Below, piece by piece: positions 24,828 to 36,758 of a stretch of 64,000 nt of DNA. Origin of the DNA: Leptodontidium sp. MPI-SDFR-AT-0119 (lineage: Eukaryota > Ascomycota > Leotiomycetes > Helotiales > Leptodontidiaceae). The stretch spans positions 1,922,001 through 1,986,000 of the forward strand of contig JAHLEZ010000001.1 of assembly GCA_020726505.1 (NCBI GenBank). The letters are read 5' to 3'. Numbering within the stretch: the first letter of the stretch is position 1; every line of letters begins with the position of its first letter. Made by a program: the position numbers and the translations under genes. The notes under the pieces were generated by a model. That model was given only the letters and a program-made list of their open reading frames with translations. It ran no database searches and was not told where the DNA came from.

Positions 24828-26188
24828 TTATGCCTCTTTCGCTGCATTATCTTTGGACAGTCTCTGTACATCGCGAGAAAGATTAGCAAAACGCAAATAT
24901 GTTACGGTAGGAGTTTGAAGCAAAAAAAGAAGTACTTGCCAAAAGATTCCTCAAAAGCACTGCGATTGTGACCTTTCCAATAGCCGGCACGTATATACTA
25001 GCATGTTCCTTTACTGCCGCAGTATCGAAATTCTTCTCGCTAGAGAAATTTATACAGACAGCACCGTCTCTGATCAGTTTTGGATCGACTTTGTAGTTCT
25101 TGCCTGGCACACCACTAATCACGACGTCGCTCAGAGCCAAGCACCGTTCTAGTTCCCAGCCCTCCTTTGGGTGAACTTCGTGCTTATGATTCTTGATTCC
25201 AGTGCCGCGAGTAAAGAGTTGTACGCCATCTAAGTCCACTGAGTAGACGTGAGCTCCATCGTTCGCGAGTAGAGCAGCCAATGGTCTCCCAACGACTTCA
25301 GAGCGATTTATGACAGTAATAGTCTTTCCAAACAATCTATTCCCGTACGGAATAACAGTATTATATATCTGCAGATATTCTAGAACCTTAACAACAGCGA
25401 GAGGTGTGCAAGGAAGGATAGACTTGTGCTGGTTCGTGGGAGGGTCGAGGAATCGGATATTCTGGTACATGTTGAATACGTATTTGTGGGAGAGACCTTC
25501 AACGTCCTTGGCGGGGGAGACGAGTTGTTGGATATAGTAATCTTGACGAGAGGTACTAGGGAAGATGGGGTAGTATACGATGATGCCGTGGACTGAGGGA
25601 TCGGAGTTTGCGACTAGGATTGCTTCTTCGACGTCTTCTTTAGAGATGATGCGGATTTCAAAGAGGAAACCACTGTGAGGTGTTAGCAAGTGCTACCATA
25701 CGTTTTGAACTGTCCTCAAGAAATATTTAGATCATATGCAGCGAATAACTTGACCCCCGAGAGCTATCATAGCGATGGACAGAATCATAGACCGTCCTGC
25801 ATGAAGTACTTGCACTTGACAGCCCTCGAATGCTATTTGAAAGCTTTCCCCCGATACCTCCAGCTCTGGAGCATCCGGTCACGTCATTTCAAGTATGTTT
25901 ATTGTCCCCCGGCAGCGCAAACAATTCGAATCAAAGAACCTGTTCCATCACTTACTTCTCCTTGCAAGTCTTTGCCGAATACTCAGCATACACTTGAGCA
26001 GCAGGATCCTCATTCGCCAGGAACCCAACCAGCTTCGGTTTGAAATCCAACTTTGTCAACCCTTGTGCCACCTCTCCAAGTAAACTCTTCGCAATCGTAT
26101 TAGCTAGAACGACTTTGCAGGTTGGGACGACCGATGGAGGGGTAGTCGACTCGGGGACAGGCTTCGAAGGGTCATTTGCGGAAGACAT
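24828..26188 (-). CDS. MTD1: NAD+-dependent methylenetetrahydrofolate dehydrogenase
   Basis: Three exons on the minus strand: 26188-25956, 25672-24940 and 24863-24828, giving 333 residues (the yeast protein is about 320). It oxidises 5,10-methylene-THF to methenyl-THF in cytosolic one-carbon metabolism. Family motifs, in order: VGFLANEDPAAQVYAEYSAKTC, DPSVHGIIVYYPIF, KDVEGLSHKYVFNMYQNIR, ILPCTPLAVVKVLEYL, NRSEVVGRPLAALLANDGA, DVVISGVPGKNY and IGKVTIAVLLRNLL. Intron 1 is long for this region (283 nt). Intron 2 (24864-24939) starts with GCAAGT, a GC-AG intron; it restores the family C-terminus RLSKDNAAKEA. Reading through instead gives an unrelated tail ending at 24883. ATG at 26188 is chosen because SSANDPSKP leads into the conserved core; an in-frame extension upstream looks like non-coding sequence. 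Confidence 0.95.
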
Positions 26189-27170
26189 CGTGAATAAACA
26201 ATGTAATGCGTGCAATGTAATGCAATAGACGGCTTGGTTTGTTCTCTGGGGAAGGCAATGCTTGGGCGATAGCTGGGCAATGATTTGTTCATGAGAAGGA
26301 TGAAGTCGAAAAATTTCCCCTTATCGAGCGATAAGACGAGGGGAAATTTGGAGGGGTAATTTCATTGCCGCCTTTAGCAACATCTGACAAAAGTTTTCGT
26401 TCAATTCACAGTTCCTAGGACGTACGTCTGTTCAGAATACAAGTTATCTAGGTATATAATAGACTTATGAAAGGAGCTTCATTCAAGTCCTTAACCACAC
26501 AAACAGGTGAGATGACATATATTTAGAAACCTCGTCTCAAATTTTCTTGGAGGCTTTAGCAAAGCACTGATAATGCATCTAGTGGGCCATGATCAATCCA
26601 CAGCGCAGAGCTTCTTTCTTGAAGTCCTTATTATATAATGAGCACGTGAATGTACAAACTTTTTCATGATATGTATCTGCAATTGACAACTTACGACTGC
26701 TTAAGTATATTTTTTGTTAGTGATTGTTTGTCCCATGTTCACTTAGTGACTGCTGCTTTAAGCCGCTCCTTCTCTTCGCACATTTTCAACCAATGGCTCA
26801 AACTTTGTTATTATATATACTTTGTTGCATATATATTCACATGTTGTATAAGAGGGATATGATACAGTCTCTCTCTCTATTGTCTTCGGAGACCAATCCA
26901 CGCATCTTCTTCAATAAAATCGTTGTTCGGAGAAGTGATTGCAACCGACCCGAAGATTACCCGTGTTTAGCGTCTCGATAAGAGGCAATTTCATTATTAG
27001 CAGCATGGCTGAGAAACGCTTCCAGTCAACACTCGAACGTCAACTGACAAACAATCTCGAACCACACTCACTTTCCAAATCATACTCAGCTTTCGAATTT
27101 CAATACCTCAAAGAGCAACCCACATGCACTGAGAGACAACCTCCTCCACAAAAGAGAGAAGGTCATTACA
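26189..27170. other. Divergent MTD1/MMS19 upstream region
   Basis: 982 bp between the two start codons. Mostly AT-rich with pyrimidine tracts (CTCTCTCTCT near 26870). No gene seen. Both promoters should lie here. Confidence 0.5.
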
Positions 27171-30100
27171 ATGCCTCTCTTCGCCATTCAGGACTGGATT
27201 GGGGCCGCACATATCGGCGGTGGCCCAACTGAGAAGGAAGAGGAAATCGTCACAGACTATGCTGGGTGTAAGCACAGAAATTGAAGCCTCAAGTACCAAT
27301 CAACTGACTGGAAAACAGCGATTGAATTGACTGTATACTCCGTGGAGAACCTTGTCAAGGACTTGGCTCCATACATTCACTCAGACGAGGATCTGGTTGC
27401 CGTCGCGAGAGGTACACTAGATTCTTATCCCAAGTCTTTGAGCTTTGCTAACACTTTACAGGCTTGGAGCTTTTGTCCAGAGTTCTGGGCAGACTTGCGG
27501 TTGAGCCATCCAGGCATACAGGTGAATTTCTTCCTCATCAATTCTCATCCGAATACTAACTGTCTATGATAGCCAAATACATCTCCGACTATCTTTGCAG
27601 CAGATTGGAGAATGTCAATCGGCTACCTTCTTTCCGTGCTGGCATACACGAAGTCGCATCTTGCCTGGAAATTTTAATCAGATGGAACCACTTCCCACCT
27701 GGGGAATCCATGATGGTTGCTTCGGCAATCTTTAGTTTATCTAGACAGGGCAGATTCAAGGATCTGAAGCCTGCAACTCGACAAATTCTCTACCTTTTGG
27801 TCGAGACTTTATTTAAATCACGGGGCGATGCGCTGCTCAAATCATCCACAATTCCTCCTCTCATCCGCGGCCTTGTTGGCATCGCAGAGTTCGAGAAAAC
27901 CCCAAGCTGCTTGGGTGTCCTTTTCCAACTCTACACATACCTCAGCAAGGAGTGGGATCTTGAAGCCAACGAATTCCAGACTCTGTGGGATTCCTTCTAC
28001 AGGTACTGGCCAGTGACCGTTGGTGGATCGACTCAGCAAGTGTCCAAACCAACCTCCGAGGAGTTACGAGATATGCTGCTCGAATGCATTTTGTCGAATG
28101 ATTCTTATGCCAAGAATTCAATCCCAATGTGCTTGGAGAAATTAGATACTACCCATGATTTATCTGCTATGACGAAGGTGAGTATCCAGTCATTTCTGAG
28201 TTAACATAAGCTGACACAAACTAGAATGAGGTTTTAGCGACTCTTGCTGCATGCATTAAAGCCTATTCTGTCCCAGCAGTCGAGCCATGGTCCATCAAAA
28301 TCTGGAGTTCGCTCAAGTTTGAGGTCTGGAATGGAGATATCGATGATTTCATCAGAGCTAGTTTGAAAGTCTTCCATGCCCTGAGCTCCAAACTCAGTCA
28401 AAATTCTCACGACTGGACAAGCACAGAAAGCTATCTTGCTCTTTACGTGCTCCCCGCTGCGACTGAGTGTAAGGAGCGTCTGCAAGACTCCAAGAAACAA
28501 TTCACACGCTCTACAGGTATGATCTTGAGCTCAATAGCATCAGGGTCACCGTACGCCTTCCAGCTGGTTTTCAAGGAGGTCCTTCCAAGTATGAATACTA
28601 TTTGGCAAGATCTTCGTCTTGGATCTGAGAAGACTCTCCTCCTTGGAGTCTTCAATAATCTCCTGGTTGCTCGACTTTCGCTGCCAGATATTTCAAATCC
28701 TGGGGCCACATACCCGGCTAGTTCAACTGCTTTGCTCGACGTCGATACGCAGAATATGGCGCGATTGACAACAGATTTTGCAAAGTTCTCTCAGAACTTG
28801 GTCGATGTATACTTCGGTGCTTTTGCCAACTCCGAGGCTTCTCCAGCATCTTCCCCCGATCCAACACTCAGTGTTGCGGCGATCAAAGGATTGACGCTGC
28901 TCTTCCAAATCCCAGGATATCTATCTACCGTCGAGCAAGGTATGATTGTTCAGAAATTGAACGATCTTGCCACAAGCCCGGCACAGGACGCCGAAGTTGC
29001 GAAAACTGTGGTAGAATCTTTGCAGCAAATCTGCTCCATCGAACCAACTGTTTTCCGAGAGAATACGCTGCTGGATTTCCTTCAAAAGCTCCCTAAGAGT
29101 ATCTCGACTGACCCAGAAAAATCTGAACATGAGCTGGATGCCGTGCTTGGCTATCTGGAATCGTTGACCGAAATTTGTTGTACTGTTGTCTGCAAGAAAG
29201 AGGTTGTAACTGTGCCACCTGTAACTGCGGCGAGTAGCTTCTGGCACAGAAACTTCGACGCCATGGTTGAGAAGCTCTTGGCTAAGTTCACGGATGTTAT
29301 GAGCATTGGTGGCCAATTGCCGTATGCCGCTGCACTTGTTGCTACCATTGCCAATGCTATCACGAAATTTGACAAGACTTTGGAGGGGGCCCGCATCACC
29401 ACGCAACTTCCGCTTTTAAATGACTCGACAAAGGGTCCGTACGACTATATCATTCTGGCATTGTTCCGAGAGATTGTTGTACAAAAGGTGGATATCAATG
29501 GTCAACTATACGTTGGTCTCAAGCCTTCAAGCTTTGGTGGCGATCTCGACAGATTGGTGAGAATGGTTGGGCGAGCCACAATGCTAGCCATGCGTTCGAA
29601 GTTGACGACCCCTTCGAACAACCTCGTTCTTTCTTGGAATCGCCAATTCCCAAAGGAACCAAGTGCAATCTGGTCTCTGCTCACCCACACCGGCGATGGA
29701 TTGTTGGCAACTACGCAGAAGAATCTCCAACAAGGCCCACCTGATAAGTGTCTTGCGAACATCTTGTCCATGTCGCTTCTTGCAGGAATGCAACCAAAGG
29801 TATGATATACTTCCAATGTTGTAGACATATGCTAAATTTTTTTTTTCTAGAGCAAGGATGAGCTGCGTCTCCCAGCCGGCGAGGTTGCTGCTGCGATGAT
29901 CCACAACTCTCTTAACATGCCAAAGGACAGCTCGCGAGCATGTCTAGAATCTACCCACGAGATGCTCCAACTGCTGGTGAATAAGTTTGGTGCTGCCAAG
30001 GAGACTTTGGGAGACGGCACTACCCTCTTAGACATCGTGAAGAAACTAGTGGAAGATTCGAGGTCTGCAGGCGTCAAGCAGGCCGCCAAAGTCTACCAAA

Positions 30101-30825
30101 CACTGGCTTACTTCACCGCGGCATCGTTGGCAGCCTTTGACCCAACCCTGGAGCCTCTCATTGGCCTCATGATCGACGGTATCAAGAACCCCATCTTCGG
30201 CCGCAAGGTTGCCCAGTCTTTCCGGATCTTGCTCGCCCCATCTCCAATCCTCACCAAGGAAAACTTCTGCGCTGTTAGACTGCTGAGAAACTCCAAGTGC
30301 TTTGCCGTTGCAGTCAACCCTCTGATTACACTCTGGCAAACTGCTACAGATAAGGCCTTGAAGGAAAACTACCTCATCGCCATCTCCGGGATCCTCGTCT
30401 ATATGACCCCGACCCAGCTCGACGAAGGCATCCCAGCCTCTCGACTTCTTCCTATAATCCTCGAAGGGGTAGCCGTCAAAGACGAGCAATTCGCTAAAAC
30501 CGCATTCATGAAGACCCTCCTGCATCTCACCCCCCGCCACCCGGCAATCATCGAAGAACACCTTGATTCAGTGCTCAACCGGGTCTTGGATCGCCTGCGC
30601 AACACCTATGACTCTCCATCGGATTGTTCCATCGAGTGTCGTGTCCTGGCAGGCGATGTCCTGATCTTGTTGGTCAAGCTGGTGAAGCCTGCTCTGCTAC
30701 TTCAGCGTTCGATCAAGATCAATACGGAGCTGGATTCGGCAAAAGATGACATTTCGGGAGATGTTAGGAGGAAAGTTGGGGAGTGCACTATGCAATGGTT
30801 CAACCTTTCTGACCGGGCGAAGTAG
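27171..30825 (+). CDS. MMS19: MMS19 HEAT-repeat Fe-S targeting protein
   Basis: Six exons: 27171-27267, 27319-27411, 27462-27521, 27573-28177, 28225-29799 and 29851-30825, giving 1134 residues. All introns are 47-51 nt and phases close. MMS19 is part of the cytosolic iron-sulfur targeting complex that hands Fe-S clusters to DNA polymerases and helicases such as the XPD homologue. Evidence: helical HEAT repeats throughout, an N-terminal block ending VENLVKDLAPYIHSDEDLVAVARGLELLSRVLGRL, the SEELRDMLLECILSNDSYAKNSIPMCLEKLD segment, and a C-terminal block with LPIILEGVAVKDEQFAKTAF and HLTPRHPAIIEEHLDSVLNR. The extreme N-terminus (PLFAIQDWIGAAHIGGG) is less conserved in my memory, so ATG 27171 is the least certain part. 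Confidence 0.88.
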
Positions 30826-31566
30826 ATCCGTCGAGTGATCCCTCTGCTCTGCTGAACTTCTCTACACTTCTCTTCTTCTGGTGGTTTTGGCTTTACTTTA
30901 CTCTACTTACCTGGTTCCCTATGCTTTACGATACGTCTGATGGGTTGGATGATGATGGTGCATAGCGATGGCGTTTTAGATGGATAAAAGCGATGCAATG
31001 CCGTTGGGAGATGCACGAATGAATTCATGAATAGTATTAAAACAATACAGTTTCCTTGCCTGCGTTTCAATATCTGTTACTTCGTGAGACGTAAATGACT
31101 CGGCAGAAATAGTACACGGCTAAGTAATATTCTGTGCAATTACCGAATTTTCGGAATCGAGTTGGGCTATTGAGTCCTTCTAATTTACTAGAAAAGAGCT
31201 TGGATGTCCAAGTTGGGATTTGATTTGAGCAAATGTCGGGGAAGGGTTGAGACAATGAAGCGTGTTAGGTCTTAAATTGACGGTTTATGTGCTCAATGCC
31301 CTGCTAGAGCCAGGGATATTGATTTAGCATATTTCCTTCGGAAGAGGGAGAGAACGTAGTGAAGGCAGCCAATGGCACTTGAGAACAACAAACGGGATTT
31401 CGTCTCGGAGCCCAAACTGAACACTGGATCAAAACCTTAGCATTGGATATGACTGCCCAAAACGCCTCCAGCCATGCTGTCCTTTTTCACCCCTCAGATT
31501 TTGTGCTTCTAAACCCTCAAAATACAAGGTACTCAGTCATACACAAAGCTGCCATCCTTTCCCACT
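30826..31566. other. Convergent spacer MMS19/SPC2
   Basis: Holds the two 3' UTRs. No convincing open frame or RNA gene was seen. Confidence 0.5.
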
Positions 31567-32386
31567 CTACGCAGCCTTCTTACTCCTCTTCTTCGACGAC
31601 TTCGGCGTCGCCGTCTCCTCCGCACCCAGACTAGCACCCGAACTCTCTGCCAGAAGACTCGCCCACTTATCATCCATACTCTTATTCTCCTTTCCATCCT
31701 CCACACTAGCAACCTTCTTCTCCTTCTTAACCACTTTGCCCGGATCCATCTTGCCCACCACCTCAACCGCACTCGCAATCATCTGCTGGAACGGCAACAC
31801 CACAAACCCGCCCTTCTTATCAAACCACTGCGTGAACGGCTTCTTGATCCCCACCACTTTGCCCCCCTCTTTACTCCCCTTCTTCCACGTCGTGACCGTC
31901 AGGTTGTAGATCGGGACGTGCTTCTCCGTCTTGGACGCTATCTGGATCTTGTCGCCGGATGCATTCGTGCCGATGTAGATAGTTCCCTTCTCGACGCCCC
32001 AGATCCAGAATGTCAGGATGCCGTTGAGGAGCGTGTATATTAGCACTGCGAGCGCGGTGTAGTGCTTCGTGCTGTCGAAGCCCAGCTTATAGTCCCAGTA
32101 GAAGGTCGCGGCGCAGATGGCGAAGGCGGAGTACCCCAGTGCAAGCCGTGTGTCGGTGAGTGTGTGTGATTGTTTGAAGGAGAGGGAGTTGAGGTAGGCG
32201 GGGATGGCGTCGTCGGAGGTATTTTTGAGGTCTAAGAGGGGAGTTAGTTGGGTGTTTGAAGGGAAGTAGCTTTTGAGGTTTTCGGGTGTATTGAAGGAGG
32301 GCATGCGAATAGTTTGCTGAATTAAGTTAGGGATTTGACGTACCTGCCAGTGAGTGCACTGAGATTCTCTCTTGTGAGACTGCCAT
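31567..32386 (-). CDS. SPC2: Signal peptidase complex subunit 2
   Basis: Two exons, 32386-32344 and 32231-31567, 235 residues. The 112-nt phase-1 intron joins AVSQERISVHSLA to DLKNTSDDAIPAYLNSL, the usual start of fungal SPC2/SPC25. A longer open frame beginning with PSFNTPENLKSYF reads through the intron and is not the real N-terminus. Two transmembrane helices follow (LALGYSAFAICAATFYW; YTALAVLIYTLLNGILTFWIW), then a cytosolic domain with VYNLTV-like YNLTVTTWKKG and FTQWFDKKGGFV, and a Lys-rich tail (KSSKKRSKKAA). SPC2 is a non-catalytic subunit of ER signal peptidase and contacts the Sec61 channel. It is divergent from EMC3, 226 bp away. Confidence 0.93.
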
Positions 32387-32612
32387 ACTTGCGGTTGTTG
32401 TTGCAAAGTTGGAGAGGACGAGATGTCTCTTGAGAAGTGGTGGTTTGGACGAGGCGCGGGTTGGTAGACGTGTCTTGAACTGAACTGAGTGAGCTCTCGG
32501 AACGAGCCGAATTAGCGGCTTTGCCATTTCAACGTCAGCCAGCCAACCTTCACTCTTCTTGATCTCCCCCTCCAAAAGTCAACACTGCGACGACACTGGT
32601 ACCACCGCAATC
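32387..32612. promoter_or_regulatory. Bidirectional SPC2-EMC3 promoter
   Basis: Only 226 bp separate the two divergent start codons, so both 5' UTRs and core promoters must fit here. No obvious TATA box. Pyrimidine-rich just before the EMC3 ATG. Confidence 0.6.
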
Positions 32613-33664
32613 ATGTCGCAAGTTCCTGTTCAGACGATCCATAGGGATCCCCAGCTCTTGTAAGGATGACTTTTACTGTAGCTTTGGATGAGGTTGGAAT
32701 GGATGTGCTGACCATACTATGTGCAGCTATTGGATTTTGATCCCAATTACAGTAGTCATGGTACGTTCCCTCCCCCTCTTCCTTCAGCCGAAGAGTGTAG
32801 AAAGAGCTAGCAACTGACACCTCCCAGATCCTAACAGGCGTCCTCCGCCACTACGCAACAGTACTCATGCAAACCACGCCGAAGAAACAAGAACTCCCCG
32901 CTATCCGCGAACAGCGCTCCCTCCTGCGCGGCATCAACCTCCGCGGCAATGGCAACGTCATCTCGCCATCCTCCTTCCAGGCTCGTAAAGACTACCTGGT
33001 CACCGCATATGAGAACGGCGCGTTCCTGAAAGAGCCTGATAAGAAGGGCCAGGCGGCCCCGAATCCTATGACGGATCCCGCGGCTATGGAGGGTATGATG
33101 GGCATGATGAAGGGGAATATGGCGATGATTGTCCCGCAGACCTTGATTATGGGGTGGATTAATGCATTCTTCAGTGGTTTTGTTATCAGTATGTCTTCCT
33201 GCCTCCCCACGTCTCCTGGATTGGAGTGGGTGGATGGATGCAAGGATGCAGGGTGCTAATTCAGTCGGCTAGTTAAATTGCCGTTCCCTTTGACGATCAA
33301 GTTCAAGAGTATGTTGCAAGCGGGTGTTGCGACTAGAGACATGGACCCGCAATGGATGTCTTCCATCTCGTGGTATGTGCTGTGCATCTTTGGATTGCAG
33401 TCTGTGTTCAACTACTTGCTTGGAAGTGATAATGGTATGTTTCTACTATCCCGTTCAGAAGATGCAAGCTAAACAGACGTAGCTGCTAGTCAAATGGCAC
33501 AGCAGATGGGTCAGATGGGCCCAGGTGCTGGAGCGCAGATGTTTGGTCCAGGTGTTGATCCTGACAAGCAGTTCCAGGGCGAGGCGGAGAACTTGGCTGT
33601 TTTGGCTCATGAGTATACACTGGCTGGTGTTGAGGACAGATTATTGAAGACGGTGAAGGTGTAA
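32613..33664 (+). CDS. EMC3: ER membrane protein complex subunit 3
   Basis: Five exons: 32613-32659, 32727-32760, 32828-33188, 33273-33434 and 33483-33664, giving 261 residues, the usual EMC3 length. EMC3 is the Oxa1/YidC-related insertase subunit of the EMC, which inserts tail-anchored and multipass proteins at the ER. Diagnostic motifs: RDPQLFYWILIPITVVMIL (first helix), LRHYATVLM, QTLIMGWINAFFSGFVI, KLPFPLTIKFKSMLQAGV, TRDMDPQWMSSISWY and FGLQSVFNYLLGSDNAASQM. The Met-rich MGMMKGNMAMI segment before the second helix is also typical. Three small 5' introns are phase-consistent. It shares a short promoter with SPC2, another ER component. Confidence 0.95.
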
Positions 33665-34067
33665 TTGGCAAGTTTAGACTGGCTTTCTTAACTTCAAGTG
33701 GGTTTAGAGGCAAGCATATATGAGGTTCATGGCCTGCGAAAGGGCCTCCTCAGCGAGCAGATGCCGTGTTTGTATATACGATCTTCCCCGGCTAAAAGCA
33801 GATACCAATTGAAACATCACAGAGTATACCTCTAGGTACCAAAGTAGGTATCACTTTTTCTCTGTGGAAAGAGCTCGTTGTGGAAGTGGTGCTAAACTGC
33901 CAGGGTATGATCCGAGATAGGCAAGAGCGACCTTGGTGGTTCCTGAACTTGGAAGCACCAGGACCTCATCCCCACACTTCATTGTGCTCCCCAAACTTCA
34001 CTCCACTGCACCAACCTCTATTTCGCAACGTCAATACAGGCACTCAGCTCGTCTTCAATATATCTCC
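33665..34067. other. Spacer with weak CTAGGTA motif
   Basis: EMC3 3' UTR and BTB gene promoter. A degenerate CTCTAGGTACC/AGTAGGTA pair lies at about 33831-33850. No gene seen. Confidence 0.4.
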
Positions 34068-35050
34068 ATGTCCATGCCTCTCCACGCCGCTCGGGTTAGC
34101 CGAATGTTACTTGACATAAAAAGGGACGTTCCATCCGAAGAGGAACTCAATGGCGGATGGACGGAGCAGGCTACCAATCCAGATAATCGTCCTCTCAGCG
34201 ACCAATGTGCAATTAGGGATCCTCATGATAACGGTGAACCACATCCTTCAACGTCGACACTGGCTGCTTCAAAACGACCTTCCCAGGAGCTTGAGGATCC
34301 TCGTCATCGCAAGAAACATCGGCTCTTTAAGTAAGATCCTCAGCCCCTTAACTCGATGTACGAAGTCTGATAAAGCACAGCTCTCTGGGAGACATCGTCA
34401 GCCTCCGTGTCGGACCCGACCTTGTCCCATTCAGCGTCCACCGAGACGTCCTCCTCTTCGCCAGCCCCGGCCTCGCAGAAATGTGCAACTTCTTCGTCTC
34501 GCCCGATGATCGAATCATCTTTCTCCTCAACCAATGTCCAGACACCATACAAGCACTCTGCTACTGGATGTATCACAACGAGATCTGCATCTCCCACACC
34601 ATCTCACAACGCTCTGGCAGCCATATAGACCCGCTCGAGACAGCACCAGGTCTCTTCGTCAAGCTGTACATCGCTGGTGACAAGTACTCTATGCCTCGTC
34701 TCCGGAACGACGCCATTGATGCCCTTCTCTCTCGTGCTCGAACTATCGATCTTGTGAGATTGTCTACTTACATCTATGCTAATACGAAAGTGAGATCGAA
34801 TCTGAGGAAGTTTTTGGTCAGAGTTGTGAGCTCTAAGTTTGATGCGGAGGATCTACAGGACCATAGACACTTGACTTGTGCCGAGTTCTTATTTGACCTT
34901 GCGAAGGCGGCGTTTGTGGATCGGGACCAGGGCTTTAATCGGTTCAGGGATCGAATGCCGCCCCAGGAGGGATTTTGTGCGGCTTTTCATGTTCATGAGA
35001 GAGGTACGGAGAGGTGTGAGATGATGAAGGGGTGTGTTGTTGCTGATTAG
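34068..35050 (+). CDS. BTB/POZ domain protein
   Basis: Two exons, 34068-34330 and 34381-35050, with a 50-nt intron (GTAAGA donor), 310 residues. Exon 1 encodes a charged, probably disordered N-terminus ending in a basic RHRKKHRLFK patch. Exon 2 opens with the BTB fold: DIVSLRVGPDLVPFSVHRDVL, LFASPGLAEMCNF, QALCYWMYHNEI, then LFVKLYIAGDKYSMPRLRNDAIDAL. This is the typical lineage-expanded fungal BTB type without a second known domain. Such proteins may act as cullin-3 adaptors or oligomerisation modules, but the substrate is unknown. The start could be ATG 34068, or 34074 two codons later. A related but broken gene lies 0.9 kb downstream. Confidence 0.82.
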
Positions 35051-35940
35051 GAGCGGAGTTGAGGGCCGTCAATGTTTTAGGAGGTGCTAGTTGAAGTTGT
35101 GATGGTGATCTGATACGGATGCTCAAGTGTAGGGTCTTTTGGAAGAGCTTGGAATGTGCGATCATGGACCATGGAAGAGGATGGCAGGAGGAAATGTAGC
35201 AAGGTACACGAAGATATACAGTACGTATCAAAAGAATACAGCTCCAATTTCAACAAGTTGATAGTACAGTTCATTGGGGTCCAGCATCGAAGCCTTTTAA
35301 TCTGCTCATCATTGCTAGGGCAGGCTACCTGTGCACTTACCTCATTCTCACGGTGCCTGCCACTGCTGGGTCGCGACTTCCTTTCCCGTCAAGTCACCTC
35401 GACGTCCCTTCCAATATCGGAAGATTAAGCGAGGCAGCACCTCAGTGCCTTCAAAGTCAGGAATTTCTTTCACAATTACCTAAGGTTCTCTTCTTCTTTT
35501 CTTTTTCAACATCACAGCTCATCTGACATCGGTCACATCCACGACGAGGGTAACACTTCACCCTTTGTCTGCGAGATCCGGGCTGGTCTACGAGACTGGT
35601 TTGGACTCTCACTTTGCCCCCTTCATCACCAGGCGCCACTTCACTTCACTCCTCTGATTCGGTGGTCTGGTCTTCAACTTATCTACGTGCCTAGGTATGC
35701 ATCCGCGGTAGATCCTATGTGCAGCTAATTGACGAACTCAGCATCCTCGTCTGTCGTTTTTCAGTCAACTCCCACCAAGTGGAAGCAGTGTTCCTTGACC
35801 CGAATCTGTACCGACGAAAGCCAAGTCCAAGCAGCTGCACCGAGTAGAACATTGATGTCGACTTCAAGATCTGTACATCGAGTCACATTTTGAAGGATTT
35901 TGCACTACAATACCACACCACCCTCGGCATCACTGCAAAA
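35051..35940. other. Spacer between BTB genes
   Basis: Pyrimidine-rich in its second half (probable promoter/leader of the next BTB gene). No gene or motif recognised beyond a GCCTAGGTAT near 35690. Confidence 0.45.
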
Positions 35941-36758
35941 ATGACAAAGCGAAAGCGAGGGACGCAGTCTTCCAGGTTTCGAGAACGACCGGAGAAGGGA
36001 TTGAAACTACTTGGGTATGAATAGGAAAAATCATGATCATCTCTTTGTACGCTAGCACTCATGGCAGTGGCTTGGACGAAATCATAAGCTTGGTTGTGGG
36101 AAAAGTACCTCAGACCACGACATTTTCCGTCCACAAAAGCGTCCTGTGCGAGACTAGCCCCTTCTTCAAAGCTACTTGCAAGCCAGAGTGGATGAAGCCT
36201 GAAGACAAAGTCGTCAGACTTCCAGAGGACAATGTCGACGCCATACGCGCCATGATATATTGGATGTATCAAGATAGGATCGGTTTCACTGATAAACAAG
36301 AAGCTTCATACCGCATCGAAATTCTCGCTGAAAATGGAATGGACAGCATCTGGGGTCTGTGGGCGAGGCTTTACATTATCGGCGACAGATATGGTATTCC
36401 AAGACTTTGAAATCATGTCATAGATGTCATGATTGAGTATCCCGACAAATTGCGATGGATGCCATTGTTTATCATTCCATACGTATACCAACACACAGCG
36501 AGCTCTGAGGACCCTTTACGACGACTGCTTGTCGCATTTATGAAAGTAGACTTGACTGAGACTTGCCTCGCGAAGAGTGAGAAAGTCTTGTCTCCCGAAT
36601 TCCTCTTCGAGCTAGCCATGGCATTTGTCCAAAGCCATGATCTTGACGGCGATGTGCCAGAAGACTGGATGTGTGACGAAGTTTGCGAGCGTTTCCACAT
36701 CCATGATGACGAAACAAAGATTTGTGATCGCCTTCATCTATCGATGGCTCCTCAATGA
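35941..36758 (+). pseudogene. BTB/POZ protein gene with in-frame stop
   Basis: Exons 35941-36014 and 36068-36758 join in phase 2. The frame reads a basic N-terminus (TKRKRGTQSSRFRERPEKG), then BTB motifs DEIISLVVGKVPQTTTFSVH, SVLCETSPFFKA, RAMIYWMYQD and LYIIGDRYGIPRL. A TGA follows at 36408-36410. The same frame continues without further stops for 116 codons: NHVIDVMIEYP, FEL AMAFVQ, then HDDETKICDRLH, ending TAG-free at 36756-36758 (TGA). The intact neighbour has PRLRNDAIDAL at the same place, so CGA-to-TGA (C-to-T at CpG) explains the stop. As read, the product is 138 residues, a bare BTB domain. It could be a recent pseudogene, a truncated functional allele, or a base-call error. Confidence 0.7.

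Noticed and set aside
24883..24939. MTD1 C-terminus TSFFASNSYRNIF
   Set aside because: Produced by reading through the GC-AG intron; not like the family, while the spliced form is.
32232..32343. Longer SPC2 N-terminus beginning PSFNTPENLKSYF
   Set aside because: This stretch is the first intron; splicing it out gives the conserved ISVHSLADLKNTSDD start with consistent phase.
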